Shown: positions 27,076 to 36,606, counted from the stretch's first letter. The stretch: DNA of 64,000 nt from Halobacillus campisalis (GCF_030345335.1 NZ_JAPVRC010000001.1:248001-312000); one strand, 5' to 3'. The notes: generated by a model not told the origin, from the sequence alone. Numbers and translations: made by a program.

Positions 27076-27096
27076 TTATTTCAGAATCCGAAATAA
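27076..27096. promoter_or_regulatory. Palindromic operator candidate upstream of old yellow enzyme
   Basis: The 7-bp arms TTATTTC / GAAATAA are separated by 7 bases. The site abuts a possible -10 (TACAAT, minus strand). A regulator bound here could block transcription. No regulator gene is adjacent. Confidence 0.35.
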
Positions 27097-27164
27097 ATGA
27101 AAAGAATTCTGTTTTTGAAAAGTAATTAAAAACTAGCTGACGACAGGAATATCTTTGTGCTTCC

Positions 27165-27206
27165 CACGAAAAAAGCGCCGAATTTAATTTCGGCGCTTTT
27201 TTCGTG
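27165..27206. terminator. Strong terminator after selO
   Basis: An 18-bp perfect stem starting CACGAAAAAAGCGCCG has a 6-base loop and an internal T6 on either strand. It lies 27 bp past the selO stop on the minus strand. Confidence 0.85.
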
Positions 27207-27232
27207 TTATTCATACCATTTTCCAGGTGGCA

Positions 27233-28699
27233 TTACGTTCCACAATAAGTTCTATAAGGCCCGCATGATTCTTCAGGCATTACAGCATATTCTTCCTGCT
27301 CAGGAGAATACGCGTAAGGGTTAGATAGGACTTGGAGCAGGGAGTTCATGACTTGATAATCTTCGTTTTCAACCGCGGCTTCAAGTGCCTCTTCAACTCT
27401 GTGATTGCGAGGTATAACGGCCGGATTAGATTTCTTCATTAATAAAAGCGAGGAATCTTTTGATTCTTCCTGCCTTTCAAGTCTAGCCTGCCATTGCTCA
27501 TACCAATGAGTAAATTCTGTCGAACCATACATAGGTGTCTCCTCTGGCTTCTCAAGCGTTAAAGCACGGAAAGAGTTAGTAAAGTCAGCCTCATGCTTTT
27601 CTAATATGCTTAGAAAGTCTTCAATCAAAGGCTTATCCTGCTCTTCAGCATTATGCATTCCAAGTTTCTGTCTCATCCCGGTCAGCCAATGGGTGTAGAA
27701 TAATTTTTCGAATTTAGCGAGCGCTTCCTGCGCTATTTCAACAGCACGATCCTGATCTTCATGAAATAACGGCAGAAGCGATTCAGCAAAACGAGCGAGG
27801 TTCCACTGGGCAATCGGCGGCTGATTCTGATAAGCATACCTTCCCTGCACATCAATGGAACTGAACACCGTTTTCGGGTTGTATTCGTCCATAAACGCGC
27901 AAGGTCCATAATCGATCGTCTCCCCGCTGATTGTCATATTATCCGTGTTCATTACTCCGTGAATGAAGCCGACGAGCTGCCAATTGGCAATCAGTAAGGC
28001 CTGGCGTTCCATCACCTTTTCAAATAGTTCGAGGTATTTGTTGTTGCTATCCTTCAATTCTGGATAGTGACGATTTATAGCATAATCAGCCAGCGTAACA
28101 AGGTCTTCTTCACTACCCCACTGCGCAGCATATTCAAACGTTCCTATCCGTAAATGACTGGAAGCTACACGGGTCAGGATCGCCCCTGGAAGTTCAGTTT
28201 CACGCAGGACAGACTGCCCGCTTCCCATAACAGAAAGGCTTCGGTTTGTAGGAATATGAAGCCCATGCATGGCTTCACTAATGATATATTCTCTAAGCAT
28301 CGGGCCTAGACTCGCCCGCCCGTCCCCTCGACGTGAAAAAGGTGTTCTTCCCGCTCCTTTAAGCTGTATGTCATAACGCTTCCCTGAAGGCGTCGTCTGT
28401 TCACCGATCAGCACCGCCCGGCCATCTCCTAACATAGTGAACTGGCCAAACTGATGGCCTGCGTATGCCTGAGATATAGGAAGAGCCCCATCTGGAATCA
28501 CGTTGCCAGAAAGAACACCTGCCTCTTCTCCCCATTTCAGTTTATCTGCGTCAAGACCTAAGGACTCAGCCAAAGAAGAATTAAATACGACCAACTCCGG
28601 AGAAGCTACAGGGGTGGGTTCAGTCTTCTTGAAAAAGATGTCGGGCAAACGGGCATAACTGTTGTCAAAATTCCAACCTATCGTTTTACTCTGTATCAT
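27233..28699 (-). CDS. selO: SelO/YdiU family protein adenylyltransferase
   Basis: SelO is a pseudokinase-fold enzyme that transfers AMP from ATP to Ser, Thr or Tyr of proteins, linked to redox stress. This 488-residue copy has '[19 protein letters not shown]', '[20 protein letters not shown]', 'GVMNTDNM' with 'IDYGPCAF' as the metal-binding active site, and 'HREEEALEAA'-like helices near the end. The C-terminus reads '[10 protein letters not shown]', so Cys stands where some homologues carry selenocysteine. The start is ATG after AAAGGAG. It has its own strong terminator and no operon partner. Confidence 0.92.
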   Translation of the reverse strand: MIQSKTIGWNFDNSYARLPDIFFKKTEPTPVASPELVVFNSSLAESLGLDADKLKWGEEAGVLSGNVIPDGALPISQAYAGHQFGQFTMLGDGRAVLIGEQTTPSGKRYDIQLKGAGRTPFSRRGDGRASLGPMLREYIISEAMHGLHIPTNRSLSVMGSGQSVLRETELPGAILTRVASSHLRIGTFEYAAQWGSEEDLVTLADYAINRHYPELKDSNNKYLELFEKVMERQALLIANWQLVGFIHGVMNTDNMTISGETIDYGPCAFMDEYNPKTVFSSIDVQGRYAYQNQPPIAQWNLARFAESLLPLFHEDQDRAVEIAQEALAKFEKLFYTHWLTGMRQKLGMHNAEEQDKPLIEDFLSILEKHEADFTNSFRALTLEKPEETPMYGSTEFTHWYEQWQARLERQEESKDSSLLLMKKSNPAVIPRNHRVEEALEAAVENEDYQVMNSLLQVLSNPYAYSPEQEEYAVMPEESCGPYRTYCGT

Positions 28700-28961
28700 A
28701 ATATCTCCTTTAATCGTTTTGTCCTTCTACTCTTTTGTATTTACAACAAAACGTATGATTATTCTTTCTGTTTATCTTATTGTAATTATTTCAAATCCAT
28801 TTACTGAACTCAACTATTTAAGCGGACGATATAGATTAAGAAGTTAAGATTTTCTTTTCCATTCATTTCAGAAATTTCATTGACTATTATTCGATTTTAT
28901 ACCTTTTTAAACTGAACATCACTTTGTTTACTCCATTATTATAATCTTCTTTGACTGAAAA

Positions 28962-29711
28962 TCAGGTAAAGAAATATGTCATTTTAAAATAGTCCATTAA
29001 TGGTACTTTCCTGCCTTCTCTATGCCATTGATGATATTGATTAAATATTTCCATAATCTCATCATTTGCACGTACCTCTACTAAATGCTTCACCGCGAGA
29101 AAGCTGCGCCAGTAATCAAACATAATACTTGTTAAATTACCCTGATAGGATTCTTGTCCGAATTCATCCAATGAATGAGCGCCATATTTATGCTTGAATA
29201 TTTCTATTAATTCTGTCTCTACGTTTGTGATTTCGCTAAATTCTTTTTCATCTAACATATTTTTTCTTGAAATATAATCACACATTCCTTCTTCAAACCA
29301 AATACTATCTTCTCTTTCCTCATCGAATTCATCTACAAATAAATCTGAGTGATGAGTTAATTCGTGGCCAAGTATGCTCAATATATGATTTTTCGACAAA
29401 TTCTTATAAAAACTTTCTATTCTAGTGTGATGATGACCTTCTAATTGCTGTAGAAATAAATTTCTCCACTGTGTTAACTCAGGAGAAAAGTAGATTAAAT
29501 CCTTATTCGTAAAAGCGGGGACAGGGATTTGAGAAAAAACAGTCGTAGCTAGTTCTTCCGAAGTCCAAACTATAGCTTTAGGTTTATCATTCAAGGTATA
29601 TTTCTCTTCCAACAATATTTGGTAATTATTTAATTTTTCATAAAAATTTTCTATGGCAGCTTGATTCTTCTCATAGTCTTTTTTATTTTCGAAAGCAAAT
29701 ATCTGTTTCAT
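28962..29711 (-). CDS. HExxH zinc metallopeptidase-like protein
   Basis: The 249-residue protein lacks a signal peptide. The centre has 'ILGHELTHHSDLF' (HExxH) followed about 27 residues later by 'WFEEGMCDYIS', whose Glu would be the third zinc ligand, so it is a gluzincin-type site of the peptidase MA clan. The rest is helical and rich in charged and aromatic residues. The substrate is unknown; it could be a cytoplasmic peptidase or an inactive relative. ATG follows AGGTGG. It forms a single-gene unit between selO and a membrane protein gene. Confidence 0.65.
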   Translation of the reverse strand: MKQIFAFENKKDYEKNQAAIENFYEKLNNYQILLEEKYTLNDKPKAIVWTSEELATTVFSQIPVPAFTNKDLIYFSPELTQWRNLFLQQLEGHHHTRIESFYKNLSKNHILSILGHELTHHSDLFVDEFDEEREDSIWFEEGMCDYISRKNMLDEKEFSEITNVETELIEIFKHKYGAHSLDEFGQESYQGNLTSIMFDYWRSFLAVKHLVEVRANDEIMEIFNQYHQWHREGRKVPLMDYFKMTYFFT

Positions 29712-29868
29712 TTTCTGACCACCTGCTAATTGGTATAGTTAGTAACTTATTTCGGAGTTTCAGAAAAGTTTTTACCACACTTTTTGATCGTGGGAGTCAC
29801 TCCTAAAGGGTGATTGGCAAAACCCATTTACAAACTTAAGGTAAGAACTCTGGAGTGAACTTCCCTTT

Positions 29869-30681
29869 TTATTTTCGATTGCTTCTTTCAAGAAATAAAT
29901 AACCAATCAAAGCCAGTAACAGTTTCTTCTCTTTTAAAGTAATTGCATTGGAAATTTCCACAATGTCGTTATCTGTGTCACGGAATATTTTTGTATACTC
30001 ATGAGGAAATCTGCCATTGTAGAAATAAGCCCAGCGTCGGTTTGCATGGTCTTTTAATGTAAAATCCCCAGAAGTACCTGAAACTTTAACAGGAAGTATG
30101 GATTGGTCGTTTTCATCTTTGAGCTCCCCTTTTATGTGAAACAAGCCTTTAAATTCTTCTTGTTGATAAACTCCAAGAACTTCATCTTTTTGGTCATACA
30201 CGGTTATCGAACTTTTTTTGAAGCCTTTTCGTTCAAACGTAAATAACGTATTCCCGTCACTTGAAACGAAGGATGTCTTGAAAGGGAACAAGGTTAATAA
30301 GGATGATTTAAAAACCGCTATTGGGAAAAGCCATTTTGGGAGTTGGGCTGGTTGGTATTTGCCAATTAATTCGCCGCTGTTTTCAAATGCAAGTAAACGG
30401 GTAATGGCAGATGAATCTTGTTTAAGTACAATATGGTCAAGATCTATTATGGGTTTTTTCGAATGGGGTATAGATAAGTCTTTTACCTTGTTATAATGGT
30501 TTCGACTAGAAACTGCTATAAATATGATCAATAATACTGGCCCAAGGAAAAATAATGTTTCCAGCCATTCACTTCGGTTAGCGGGTATATTCCAAGTTAT
30601 GTATCCACCGAATACGAGTAAGATAATCGTTAAATAAATATAAGCGAGCTTTTCTCTGCGTTTATACATTTCAGCTATCAT
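29869..30681 (-). CDS. Membrane protein, possible tubby/LURP-like C-terminal domain
   Basis: The 270-residue protein has two N-terminal membrane helices (about 12-30 and 40-56) and a beta-rich soluble part. The segments 'NTLFTFERKGFKKSSITVYDQ' and 'VKVSGTSGDFTLKDHANRRW' look like a tubby C-terminal/YxjI-type fold. Function unknown; the fold guess is tentative. ATG at 30681 follows GGAGGTG at ideal spacing. It diverges from the DNA glycosylase gene to the right. Confidence 0.55.
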   Translation of the reverse strand: MIAEMYKRREKLAYIYLTIILLVFGGYITWNIPANRSEWLETLFFLGPVLLIIFIAVSSRNHYNKVKDLSIPHSKKPIIDLDHIVLKQDSSAITRLLAFENSGELIGKYQPAQLPKWLFPIAVFKSSLLTLFPFKTSFVSSDGNTLFTFERKGFKKSSITVYDQKDEVLGVYQQEEFKGLFHIKGELKDENDQSILPVKVSGTSGDFTLKDHANRRWAYFYNGRFPHEYTKIFRDTDNDIVEISNAITLKEKKLLLALIGYLFLERSNRK

Positions 30682-30848
30682 AGATGCACCTCCATAAATA
30701 TAACCTCTCTAGTCTTACGCAGCAGTCACGTATTTCGTTTCATGGAATTTCTCTTTTAGGTTGTAGAAATGCTCTATAAAAATAAATCAAAATAGTTTTC
30801 AAAAGCTTTACAGCAGGAATATTCGCCACTAGAAAGGTGTTGACGAAA

Positions 30849-31427
30849 ATGGACATACTACATAAGGATTTCTACACTCAGCCCACATTAGACTTGGCTC
30901 GCTCTCTATTAGGGTGTCAATTAATTAAAGAAACAGATGAAGGAACTGCTTCAGGATATATAGTTGAAACAGAAGCTTATATGGGACCCAGGGATCGAGC
31001 TGCTCACAGTTTCAATAATCTCAGAACGAAGCGGACAGAAGTCATGTTCGGACCAGCAGGATATGTCTACACATATGTTATGCATACCCACTGTCTAGTA
31101 AATGTAGTGAGTGGCTATACAGGTGATCCGGAGGCGGTGTTGATTCGGGCTGTCGAGCCTGTAACAGGGGTTGATTTGATGTATAAGCGTAGAGGGGATA
31201 AAAAAGAAAAAGACCTCACGAATGGACCCGGAAAGCTGACAAAGGCCCTAGGCATAATTAAAGACGATTATGGAGGTTCTCTGGATACTCCTCCATTGTA
31301 TATTACGAGTGGCTATCAACCTGATAATATTTCTCAAGGTGAAAGGATAGGAATCGGTAACTCTGGAGAAGCCAGAACTTATCCGTGGCGCTTCTGGGTA
31401 ACAGGAAATAAGTTCGTTTCGAGGTGA
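30849..31427 (+). CDS. mpg: Alkyladenine (3-methyladenine) DNA glycosylase, AAG/MPG family
   Basis: This 192-residue base-excision repair enzyme removes alkylated purines. Motifs are 'LLGCQLI', 'GYIVETEAYMGPRDRAAHSF' (with the catalytic Glu in ETEAY), 'VMFGPAGYVYTYVMHTHCLVN', 'AVLIRAVEP' and 'LTNGPGKLTKALGI'. All are standard for this family. I place the start at ATG 30849, 9 bases after AGGTG; in-frame GTG and TTG codons upstream lie within the binding site. A terminator-like hairpin follows at 31561. Confidence 0.9.
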   Translation: MDILHKDFYTQPTLDLARSLLGCQLIKETDEGTASGYIVETEAYMGPRDRAAHSFNNLRTKRTEVMFGPAGYVYTYVMHTHCLVNVVSGYTGDPEAVLIRAVEPVTGVDLMYKRRGDKKEKDLTNGPGKLTKALGIIKDDYGGSLDTPPLYITSGYQPDNISQGERIGIGNSGEARTYPWRFWVTGNKFVSR

Positions 31428-31560
31428 TAAACCGATGGGTGTATACATGCGACTGATCCTTTAGGCAGCACCGTAAATGGAAAGGTTTAACTTGGAAGAA
31501 CAGCAACTGCTGTCTCGGAAAGAGACACTGCTGCGCAAGACGACAACCATACTCCATCTG

Positions 31561-31612
31561 AATAACAGCAGTCAGCTCCTTAAATTTAGAGATAGGCTGC
31601 TGTTATTTTTGA
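31561..31612 (+). terminator. Terminator downstream of the DNA glycosylase gene
   Basis: An 11-bp stem AATAACAGCAG / CTGCTGTTATT with a loop of about 25 bases is followed by TTTTTG. It lies 130 bp beyond the stop; the stretch between holds no gene. Confidence 0.65.
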
Positions 31613-31717
31613 ATAGTCCTCTATGGATAGCTGGTTTCCCGAAATTAAGAAGTTGATAAGCCTCTATAGTGACGTCATGTGTCACACATGTATCCGCTGC
31701 AGTTTCCTTACAAAATT

Positions 31718-31951
31718 TTATACAAGGTTAATGATAAGTAAAATTATATAGGGGCTAATGAAAAGTAAAGTACTTAACAGAATGAACGTTCGATTACTCA
31801 TAACAAGCGCCAGCAAACCCGAAAAAAACCCACAAACAAACGTTAAAATAATGGTGTAGATGATACCATAATTCATAGTCAAATAAACGTATGAATGCAG
31901 TCCAACTATAAAAATAAGTCAATAGATGATATATGGCATTTTTTCTTTCAT
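31718..31951 (-). pseudogene. Small membrane-protein gene with one in-frame TGA
   Basis: ATG 31951 follows AAGGGGAGAG at good spacing. The frame encodes about 77 residues with three hydrophobic helices, for example 'GIIYTIILTFVCGFFSGLLA'. A single TGA interrupts codon 11 ('PYIIY-stop-LIFIVG'), a place where Trp would fit (TGG to TGA). The rest of the frame is clean to TAA at 31718. So it is either a recently dead gene, a sequencing error, or a gene restarted at an internal codon. The family is not recognised. Confidence 0.5.
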
Positions 31952-32289
31952 GTCAGCATCTCTCCCCTTTTTTTTATTTAATAAAGTCTCTTCGATTACT
32001 GATAGAACGTTTTCGTCTTGGTAAAGTTTCATGAACGTGAATTAAAGAGACGGTTTTTGAAAGCTTTAAGGTATCTCTGTTGAATTTTTTTGTCATGAAG
32101 CGAGTAGCAGAAACTAAATATTGAAGTCTTTAAGAGTTTAAAAGTGGTTTAGTTAATCAGACGTCTTAACCATATGTAATCCGAACAGACTGGCGAGAAT
32201 TTTTCTCTTCAGCCTCATTAAATCCAGACTGAAAATCTCCATAGAATTAACGGTCTGATGATAAATGAAACCCAATATCCTTTATCCCG
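31952..32289. other. Intergenic region upstream of metA
   Basis: About 340 bp contain no gene. I looked for a SAM (S-box) riboswitch ahead of metA and found none of its conserved segments. A promoter follows at 32290. Confidence 0.5.
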
Positions 32290-32318
32290 TTGCACCGTTA
32301 AATTTACCTCTCTATAAT
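32290..32318 (+). promoter_or_regulatory. SigA-type promoter of metA
   Basis: TTGCAC and TATAAT are separated by exactly 17 bp, about 35 bp before the TTG start. The short leader leaves no room for a riboswitch. Confidence 0.75.
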
Positions 32319-32353
32319 GGAACTAGTAACTTTTTCTAAGGAGGAATAGTGAT

Positions 32354-33259
32354 TTGCCTATTAAGATTCCTAAAAATCTGCCAGCCGGAGATATTTTAGC
32401 TAACGAAAAAATTTTCATTATGGACGAACAGCAGGCTGTCACCCAGGATATTCGTCCTTTAAAAATATTAGTGTTAAATCTAATGCCTGAAAAACAACGT
32501 ACAGAAACGCAGCTGTTGAGACTTTTGAGTAACTCACCGCTGCAGGTGAATGTGGAATTTCTTCATACAGCAAGTTATGCATCTAAAAATGTAAGCAAAT
32601 CTCACCTGGACCAATTTTATAAAAGTTTTCAACAAATCAAAGATCTTCGATACGACGGGATGATTATTACTGGGGCACCTGTAGAACAGCTTCAATATGA
32701 GCAGGTCGCTTACTGGAATGAGCTTACAGAGATTATGGAATGGTCAAAAACCAACGTAACTTCGGTGATGCATATTTGCTGGGGAGCTCAGGCGGCTCTT
32801 TATTACCATTATGGTATCGACAAGTATCATCTGCCTCAAAAAAGCACAGGAGTGTTCAACCACCATTTGGTTCATGCTGAAGTAGAACTGGTCAGAGGGT
32901 GTGATGATGAATTTTTAGCCCCCCATTCTCGTTATACGAGTGTCCCAGAGAAAGAAATACAAGATCATGAGGATTTGATACTCGTATCAAGTTCAGAGCA
33001 TGCCGGCCCATTTACGATCGTTTCAAAAGACCGAAAGCATGTGATGATCACAGGACACTTGGAATATGATGCAGCTACTCTGGGCCTCGAGTATCACAGA
33101 GACATTGAAAAAGGACTTGATCCGAATATTCCGACTGATTATTTTCCCGCTGACGATCCAGAACAAAAACCAGCGAATAGGTGGCGCTCGCACGCCTATC
33201 TTATGTTTTCTAACTGGCTCAATTATTACGTTTACCAGCAGACTCCATACTCATGGTAA
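32354..33259 (+). CDS. metA: Homoserine O-acetyltransferase (MetA family)
   Basis: This 301-residue enzyme acylates L-homoserine for methionine synthesis. Catalytic Cys142 is in '[14 protein letters not shown]', and 'GHLEYD' carries the His/Glu pair. Residue 111 in 'GAPVEQL' is Glu; published work on MetA shows Glu111 favours acetyl-CoA and Gly111 favours succinyl-CoA, so this is predicted to be an acetyltransferase despite its homoserine succinyltransferase-type name. It starts with TTG 32354 after AAGGAGG. It is a single-gene unit with its own promoter. Confidence 0.92.
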   Translation: MPIKIPKNLPAGDILANEKIFIMDEQQAVTQDIRPLKILVLNLMPEKQRTETQLLRLLSNSPLQVNVEFLHTASYASKNVSKSHLDQFYKSFQQIKDLRYDGMIITGAPVEQLQYEQVAYWNELTEIMEWSKTNVTSVMHICWGAQAALYYHYGIDKYHLPQKSTGVFNHHLVHAEVELVRGCDDEFLAPHSRYTSVPEKEIQDHEDLILVSSSEHAGPFTIVSKDRKHVMITGHLEYDAATLGLEYHRDIEKGLDPNIPTDYFPADDPEQKPANRWRSHAYLMFSNWLNYYVYQQTPYSW

Positions 33260-33322
33260 TATGTATAAGTAACACGATTTAAAGCTGTATTAAAGTCATT
33301 GTGTGCTTCTAAAACCAAAACT

Positions 33323-33353
33323 AAGAAGATGACCATGCAGAAGTCATCTTCTT
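33323..33353. terminator. Terminator between metA and cwlJ
   Basis: An 11-bp perfect stem AAGAAGATGAC / GTCATCTTCTT has a 9-base loop. On the minus strand TTAGTTTTGGTTTT follows, so it fits cwlJ; it may also serve metA. Confidence 0.65.
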
Positions 33354-33403
33354 AAGCTTGTGATAAATGATATTAGTAAATAACTCCAGTGCTGCTAGCA
33401 GGA

Positions 33404-33847
33404 TTACCCTCCAATATATACACTGGCACATGTGTCTGCAGCTGGTTCATAATAACAATGGTTCTTAAATTGACCGGAAAAAGGTTGACCGTACCACGTA
33501 GGAGGGCATGCAGCATATGGGTTGAAATACCAAAGAGCATATTTGGCCGGGTGTTCCCTCCAGAAATTTAAATTCTGTCTTGCTAATCTCTTTTCAACGG
33601 ACCTTGCTCTGTTATAAAAAAGATTCCCCTTTTGTACAGCTTCAAAAGAATAATTGCCTCCTTGCACTTGAAAAATGACTTGCCGAATTGTCCTCACATC
33701 TCTGAAATCTAAGCAATCTGCTTTAGCGCGATTTACAATTACGTTCCCGACGTATAACATTCCTTGCTTTCCTTCACCTTCGGCTTCCGCTCTCATCATT
33801 CTGGCCATTAAGGCGACATCTGAATCTGTATATTTTACTCTCGGCAT
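33404..33847 (-). CDS. cwlJ: Spore cortex-lytic enzyme CwlJ
   Basis: CwlJ is a spore-coat-associated hydrolase that degrades cortex peptidoglycan during germination, notably in response to calcium dipicolinate. The 147-residue protein is one SleB/CwlJ hydrolase_2 domain with no signal peptide. 'MARMMRAEAEGEGKQGMLYV' contains the catalytic Glu, followed by 'GNVIVNRAKADCLDF' and 'KYALWYFNPYAACPPTWYG'. The start is ATG 33847 after GGGGTG; the longer frame to 33895 lacks a site. The usual partner gerQ is not adjacent. It shows the host forms endospores. Confidence 0.88.
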   Translation of the reverse strand: MPRVKYTDSDVALMARMMRAEAEGEGKQGMLYVGNVIVNRAKADCLDFRDVRTIRQVIFQVQGGNYSFEAVQKGNLFYNRARSVEKRLARQNLNFWREHPAKYALWYFNPYAACPPTWYGQPFSGQFKNHCYYEPAADTCASVYIGG

Positions 33848-34073
33848 ATTTTCACCCCAAAAATATTGTATGAAAAAAGCCCGCTTTAATGTCATAAATT
33901 TATAAATAAAGCGCTATGTTCTTAAATACAAATAAAATATATCAGCTAGCTGTTCTCATGCTGATTGGGTTCCAAAGAACGTATTACAGGAATGAATGTT
34001 CAAATAAAAGAGCCTAGACTTACATGATATAATAAGAAGCGTTGGAATATGATTGATAGAAGGAGAATTATCT

Positions 34074-34499
34074 TTGAGGAAAACAAAAATTGCACTTTTT
34101 ATGGTTCTCACAGTTATACTGAGCAGCTGCTCAATGCTTGAAGGAATTAATAATACTTTAAATTACGCCAATGAAGTAAGCACTTTTGTAAATGAGGTTC
34201 CTGTACTCGCTGAACAAGCAACAACGGACGAGCAGGCGGCAAAAGACTTAGAACAACGGCTCGAAGATATGAAACAAGATATAAAAGAATTTAATGATCT
34301 GGAAGAGCCATCAGTCGGAGCAGACCTCCATCAGCAAGTGGTGGATCGCAACAATCAAGCCCTAGAAGGAATAGATGTATATTTAAACAATATGGAAAAC
34401 GGAAAACTGGATTCTTCTGTCATTGAAGATACAGAAATATTTCAAACCTTACGTGACATTAGCAATACGATTGATCAAATTAAAAAATTGGGCGGTTAA
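34074..34499 (+). CDS. DUF6376 family lipoprotein
   Basis: This 141-residue lipoprotein has a basic N-terminus, a hydrophobic signal and a lipobox ('ILSSCSMLEG'), then an acidic, mainly helical region ('QRLEDMKQDIKEFNDLEEP') and 'LGDI'-type heptads. It matches the Bacillaceae DUF6376 family of unknown function. I start at TTG 34074, 8 bases after GAAGGAG; the longer frame from 34053 lies over the binding site. It is anchored outside the membrane. Confidence 0.75.
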   Translation: MRKTKIALFMVLTVILSSCSMLEGINNTLNYANEVSTFVNEVPVLAEQATTDEQAAKDLEQRLEDMKQDIKEFNDLEEPSVGADLHQQVVDRNNQALEGIDVYLNNMENGKLDSSVIEDTEIFQTLRDISNTIDQIKKLGG

Positions 34500-34509
34500 G
34501 CTATGCTTT

Positions 34510-34542
34510 GAGGCACTCTTTTATAAGGGTGTCTTTTAATTT
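34510..34542 (+). terminator. Terminator of the DUF6376 gene
   Basis: A 7-bp stem GGCACTC / GGGTGTC, with two G-U pairs, is followed by TTTTAATTT. Confidence 0.6.
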
Positions 34543-34666
34543 ATTTAGTTGCTGACTATCAACTCAACCTTTATTTCAAACTGCTTTTTCTTATATTATT
34601 GTATTTCCTTTTAAAATCTTCTAAGATAGGAGCATAACGTCAATTAACCAGCAAGGATGTTTGATT

Positions 34667-35227
34667 ATGGGGAAAAATAAATCTATTATCATTGGCTTAC
34701 TTACAGGGTTATGCGTTTTCTTCGTTCGTCCCAAAAAAGTTATCGCGCCAGTGATACAGAGCGATAAAGAATGTTACCCTGATACTTCTATAAAAATTCA
34801 ACCTGGAGATTTACTGTTTTCCCCGATTGGAAAAAGCGAATCGAAATATGTTGGACACGTAGGGATGATTAACAATAACCTTCAAGTCGTCCATTCTGTA
34901 CCTGCAGGCCTTGTGAAAGATCCAGTCGTGGAATATTACAGTAAATTTCGGGGGATACGGGTGTATGGCCCTAACAATCCGTCTCTTGGTGTAAAAGCCG
35001 CTCATCATCTTGAGCTTTTGTTTACTAAGTATCCTGAAGCGTATTATCGGGTTCTTACTCCTCTTAATGACATAGATGAGGAACAATACTGTACTAAGAT
35101 GGTCTGGCAAGCTTATTATCATGGTGCTGGAGTGAACTTGAGCAACCTTAAAGGCCAGGCGAAAGCGATCCACCCCGCCCTGTTAAAAGACAAGAGAATC
35201 ATGCATGAAAAAGGATCCACTTTGTGA
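34667..35227 (+). CDS. YiiX/NlpC-type permuted papain-fold hydrolase
   Basis: The 186-residue protein has an N-terminal membrane anchor (about 6-20) and a circularly permuted NlpC/P60-like domain. The His comes first ('IQPGDLLFSP' then 'YVGHVGMI') and the Cys later ('EQYCTKMVWQAYY'), as in YaeF/YiiX amidases. It may hydrolyse a peptide or lipid amide at the cell surface; the substrate is unknown. Start: ATG 34667 is 9 bases after AAGGA; a TTG at 34661 is too close. The gene's end forms the left arm of the terminator. Confidence 0.75.
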   Translation: MGKNKSIIIGLLTGLCVFFVRPKKVIAPVIQSDKECYPDTSIKIQPGDLLFSPIGKSESKYVGHVGMINNNLQVVHSVPAGLVKDPVVEYYSKFRGIRVYGPNNPSLGVKAAHHLELLFTKYPEAYYRVLTPLNDIDEEQYCTKMVWQAYYHGAGVNLSNLKGQAKAIHPALLKDKRIMHEKGSTL

Positions 35228-35244
35228 TTAAGTGGATCCTTTTT
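35208..35244. terminator. Bidirectional terminator between convergent genes
   Basis: A 15-bp perfect stem AAAAAGGATCCACTT with its complement has a 7-base loop. It overlaps the end of the YiiX-like gene and ends 1 bp before the MFS gene's stop codon. Confidence 0.85.
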
Positions 35245-35245
35245 C

Positions 35246-36487
35246 TTATACCGGTACTTCTTCCGTTTTATTAGATTTATCTGTTTTAATTAAACGCATA
35301 GCCAGCAGCAATAATATAATCCCTACTCCACCTGCAGCTACATAGCTGATATTCAAATAATTTTTCATAACCATGGACATAACGGGAGGGCCGAGCGCTA
35401 CGCCTATAAACCTTGAGGAACTGTAAAATGAGGTGATCGTACCTCTCTCTTCTTTTTCTATACCTTCCGTAATCATCGCGTCTAAAGTAGGTAGAATAGC
35501 TCCTATTGCAATACCTAAAAGAGAAGTGACAACAAGAAGCCATAACAATTTCTCACTGATGAATCCCACAAACACAACGGAAGAAGAAGCCAGTATTAAG
35601 CTGAATATGACAACTTTCTTCATAGTTGAGATGTCGCCTTTGATCATTTTCCCTGTCATGAATGAGGAGACACATAAGCCAAACAATGGAATAGCTAATA
35701 CAAATCCCTTTTTCACACCAAATAAATCATGCACTTTTTCAAATATATCTGAAAGGAAGAACAATACACCAAATAATATGAGCATTAAATATATACCGAT
35801 TACAAAAACCGTGTAAAGCCACTTGCCTTCTTTTTTAAAAATATCCTTCGTTTTATGGATGAATTGTTTGAACTGGGGTGGATCTTCTTTCTTTTTAGGT
35901 ACTTTAATAAATAAAATGACGAGTACAATTGAAATCAAGCTGAAAAAAGATATCGAAAAAAACGGTAGAAACCACAAGAAAGCAGCAAATGCGGCACCTA
36001 ATATCGGACTCAAAACTTTGCCGAATGTATTGGAGGTTTCAATGATGCCTAAACAGCTGCTCGTTTTTTCATCGTCGTCTTTATAAAGATCTCCGACTAA
36101 CGGCAAGATGATCGGAGTCGCACCTGCAGCTCCGACTCCTTGTAGAACACGTCCAATGACAATCCACGTAAAGGGATCGTTCATTTTCCAAGAGGCAAAC
36201 CCGGCTATAATCCCTCCAATTAAGGCTAAGATCAAGCTGGGAAGGATAACGATTTTTCTTCCGAACCGATCAGATAAATAGCCAGCGACCGGGATTAGGA
36301 ATATGGCAGCCAGAGAATAACTGGTTATAATCATACTGGATTGAAAAGAAGTGATCCCTACTTTCTTTTCAAATATGGGAAGCACGGGAATCAGCATCGA
36401 ATTCCCTAACGTCATTACTAGAGGGATGGATGCCATACTTACGAGACACCATCTGCTAACTTTTTGTTCTTTCTCCTCGTCAGCCAT
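35246..36487 (-). CDS. MFS transporter, DHA1 drug-efflux type
   Basis: This 413-residue, 12-helix major facilitator probably exports drugs or metabolites with the proton gradient. Motif A is clear ('GYLSDRFGRKIVILPS', about 63-78) and motif C-like 'GRVLQGVGAAGATPIILPL' follows. A cytoplasmic loop of about 40 charged residues separates the two halves. The substrate cannot be told from sequence. The start is ATG after GAGGTG. No regulator gene adjoins it. Confidence 0.8.
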   Translation of the reverse strand: MADEEKEQKVSRWCLVSMASIPLVMTLGNSMLIPVLPIFEKKVGITSFQSSMIITSYSLAAIFLIPVAGYLSDRFGRKIVILPSLILALIGGIIAGFASWKMNDPFTWIVIGRVLQGVGAAGATPIILPLVGDLYKDDDEKTSSCLGIIETSNTFGKVLSPILGAAFAAFLWFLPFFSISFFSLISIVLVILFIKVPKKKEDPPQFKQFIHKTKDIFKKEGKWLYTVFVIGIYLMLILFGVLFFLSDIFEKVHDLFGVKKGFVLAIPLFGLCVSSFMTGKMIKGDISTMKKVVIFSLILASSSVVFVGFISEKLLWLLVVTSLLGIAIGAILPTLDAMITEGIEKEERGTITSFYSSSRFIGVALGPPVMSMVMKNYLNISYVAAGGVGIILLLLAMRLIKTDKSNKTEEVPV

Positions 36488-36562
36488 TATTTACACCTCA
36501 TTCAAATTTCTATCTGAATTTAATGTGCGAATAAGAGCTGATTATTATGCAGGGTTGCTTCA

Positions 36563-36596
36563 AATAAAAATCCCGGCTGTTTTAAAGGCAGCCGGG
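36563..36596 (-). terminator. Terminator of cvfB
   Basis: The 8-bp GC-rich stem CCCGGCTG / CAGCCGGG has a 9-base loop and, on the minus strand, is followed by ATTTTTATTTG. Confidence 0.8.
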
Positions 36597-36606
36597 TGAT
36601 GAATAC

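Noticed and set aside
31952-32353. SAM riboswitch before metA
   Set aside because: Looked for S-box conserved segments and found none; the promoter leaves only a leader of about 30 nt.
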